From positions 1 to 6,884 of the forward strand of contig JAISPE010000421.1 of the NCBI GenBank assembly GCA_031275145.1: a stretch of 6,884 nt of DNA, in the 5' to 3' direction. Below the pieces are notes generated by a model. It was not told the DNA's origin. It searched no databases and worked only from the letters and a program-made list of their open reading frames with translations. Below are positions 6,691 through 6,884 of the stretch, one piece after another (the first letter of the stretch is position 1; each line of letters starts with the position of its first letter). The translations under genes were made by a program, and so were the position numbers. This DNA comes from Prevotellaceae bacterium (GTDB taxonomy: Bacteria; Bacteroidota; Bacteroidia; Bacteroidales; UBA932).

Positions 6691-6884
6691 TTATTCCGTT
6701 ACAATCAGCACGACCCGTTTTACGCCGCTGATGCACGACGCCGTATAGACGAAATCAAACTTTTTGGCGGGTATACCTTTGTATATTATATCGTAGCTGC
6801 TGTCAGCTTCTCCGTATGCTTTCTGGGCGTTGAACACTACCGCTCCGAAGTATTTCGATGATGCGGGAAATGTCCGGATATTGT
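6691..6884 (-). CDS. C-terminal end of an unrecognised protein, truncated by the window edge
   Basis: On the minus strand an open frame enters at the right edge and runs 63 codons to TAA at 6693-6691. It reads ...RTFPASSKYFGAVVFNAQKAYGEADSSYDIIYKGIPAKKFDFVYTASCISGVKRVVLIVTE. The composition looks coding: alternating hydrophobic/polar residues typical of beta-rich domains, codon use like the neighbouring genes, and a natural-looking C-terminus. The opposite strand has an 89-codon frame (6592-6861) that begins inside the repeats and looks less protein-like. I do not recognise the family. The gene is convergent with the DUF1080 operon. No canonical terminator follows its stop, although the AGGCGT/ACGCCT hairpin at 6636-6651 lies 40 bases beyond it. 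Confidence 0.6.
   Translation of the reverse strand, partial: NIRTFPASSKYFGAVVFNAQKAYGEADSSYDIIYKGIPAKKFDFVYTASCISGVKRVVLIVTE

Noticed and set aside
6592..6861. Plus-strand 89-codon frame
   Set aside because: It starts within repeat sequence and lies antisense to the more plausible minus-strand partial gene.

Overview
The window looks like a chromosomal piece from a Bacteroidales/Bacteroidota organism. Three things suggest this: genes without Shine-Dalgarno sequences behind A/T-rich leaders, a TACCTTTG box that fits the Bacteroidota -7 promoter consensus (TAnnTTTG), and the gene content (peptidase-type ABC exporter with HlyD partner, Tat-exported Gfo/Idh/MocA oxidoreductase, DUF1080 protein). 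The species cannot be named from the sequence.

Layout. (1) 1-1174 is the decayed end of a bacteriocin/peptide-type export operon on the + strand. The ABC exporter ATPase domain is broken by a single extra A near 434-436. The following HlyD-family adaptor stops after 163 codons, well short of the usual length of about 400 or more. (2) 1175-1329 is an A/T-rich intergenic stretch with a ~21-bp imperfect tandem duplication and a Bacteroidota-type promoter. (3) 1330-6047 is an intact two-gene operon: a Tat-signal Gfo/Idh/MocA oxidoreductase, then a very large secreted protein with a HEAT-repeat array and two C-terminal DUF1080 (3-keto-disaccharide hydrolase, PF06439) domains. A strong intrinsic terminator follows at 6138-6174. 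(4) 6181-6690 has no convincing gene. It holds a probable remnant of a group II intron 3' end, a large imperfect palindrome, a 35-bp direct repeat and several small hairpins. (5) 6691-6884 is the 3' end of an unrecognised gene on the minus strand, convergent with the operon.

How the genes may work together. In the oxidative route for glycoside breakdown, an NAD-dependent Gfo/Idh/MocA enzyme oxidises C3 of a sugar unit, and a DUF1080 protein then cleaves the activated 3-keto-glycoside. The pair here has both activities. Both proteins carry export signals, so the chemistry would take place in the periplasm. The HEAT array could be a scaffold joining the two catalytic domains to each other or to a partner. 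This role is inferred from family membership; the glycan substrate is unknown.

The operon sits directly behind a truncated exporter operon, and a 13-bp sequence occurs at both of its ends. This suggests, but does not prove, that it arrived as a cassette or that the locus was rearranged.
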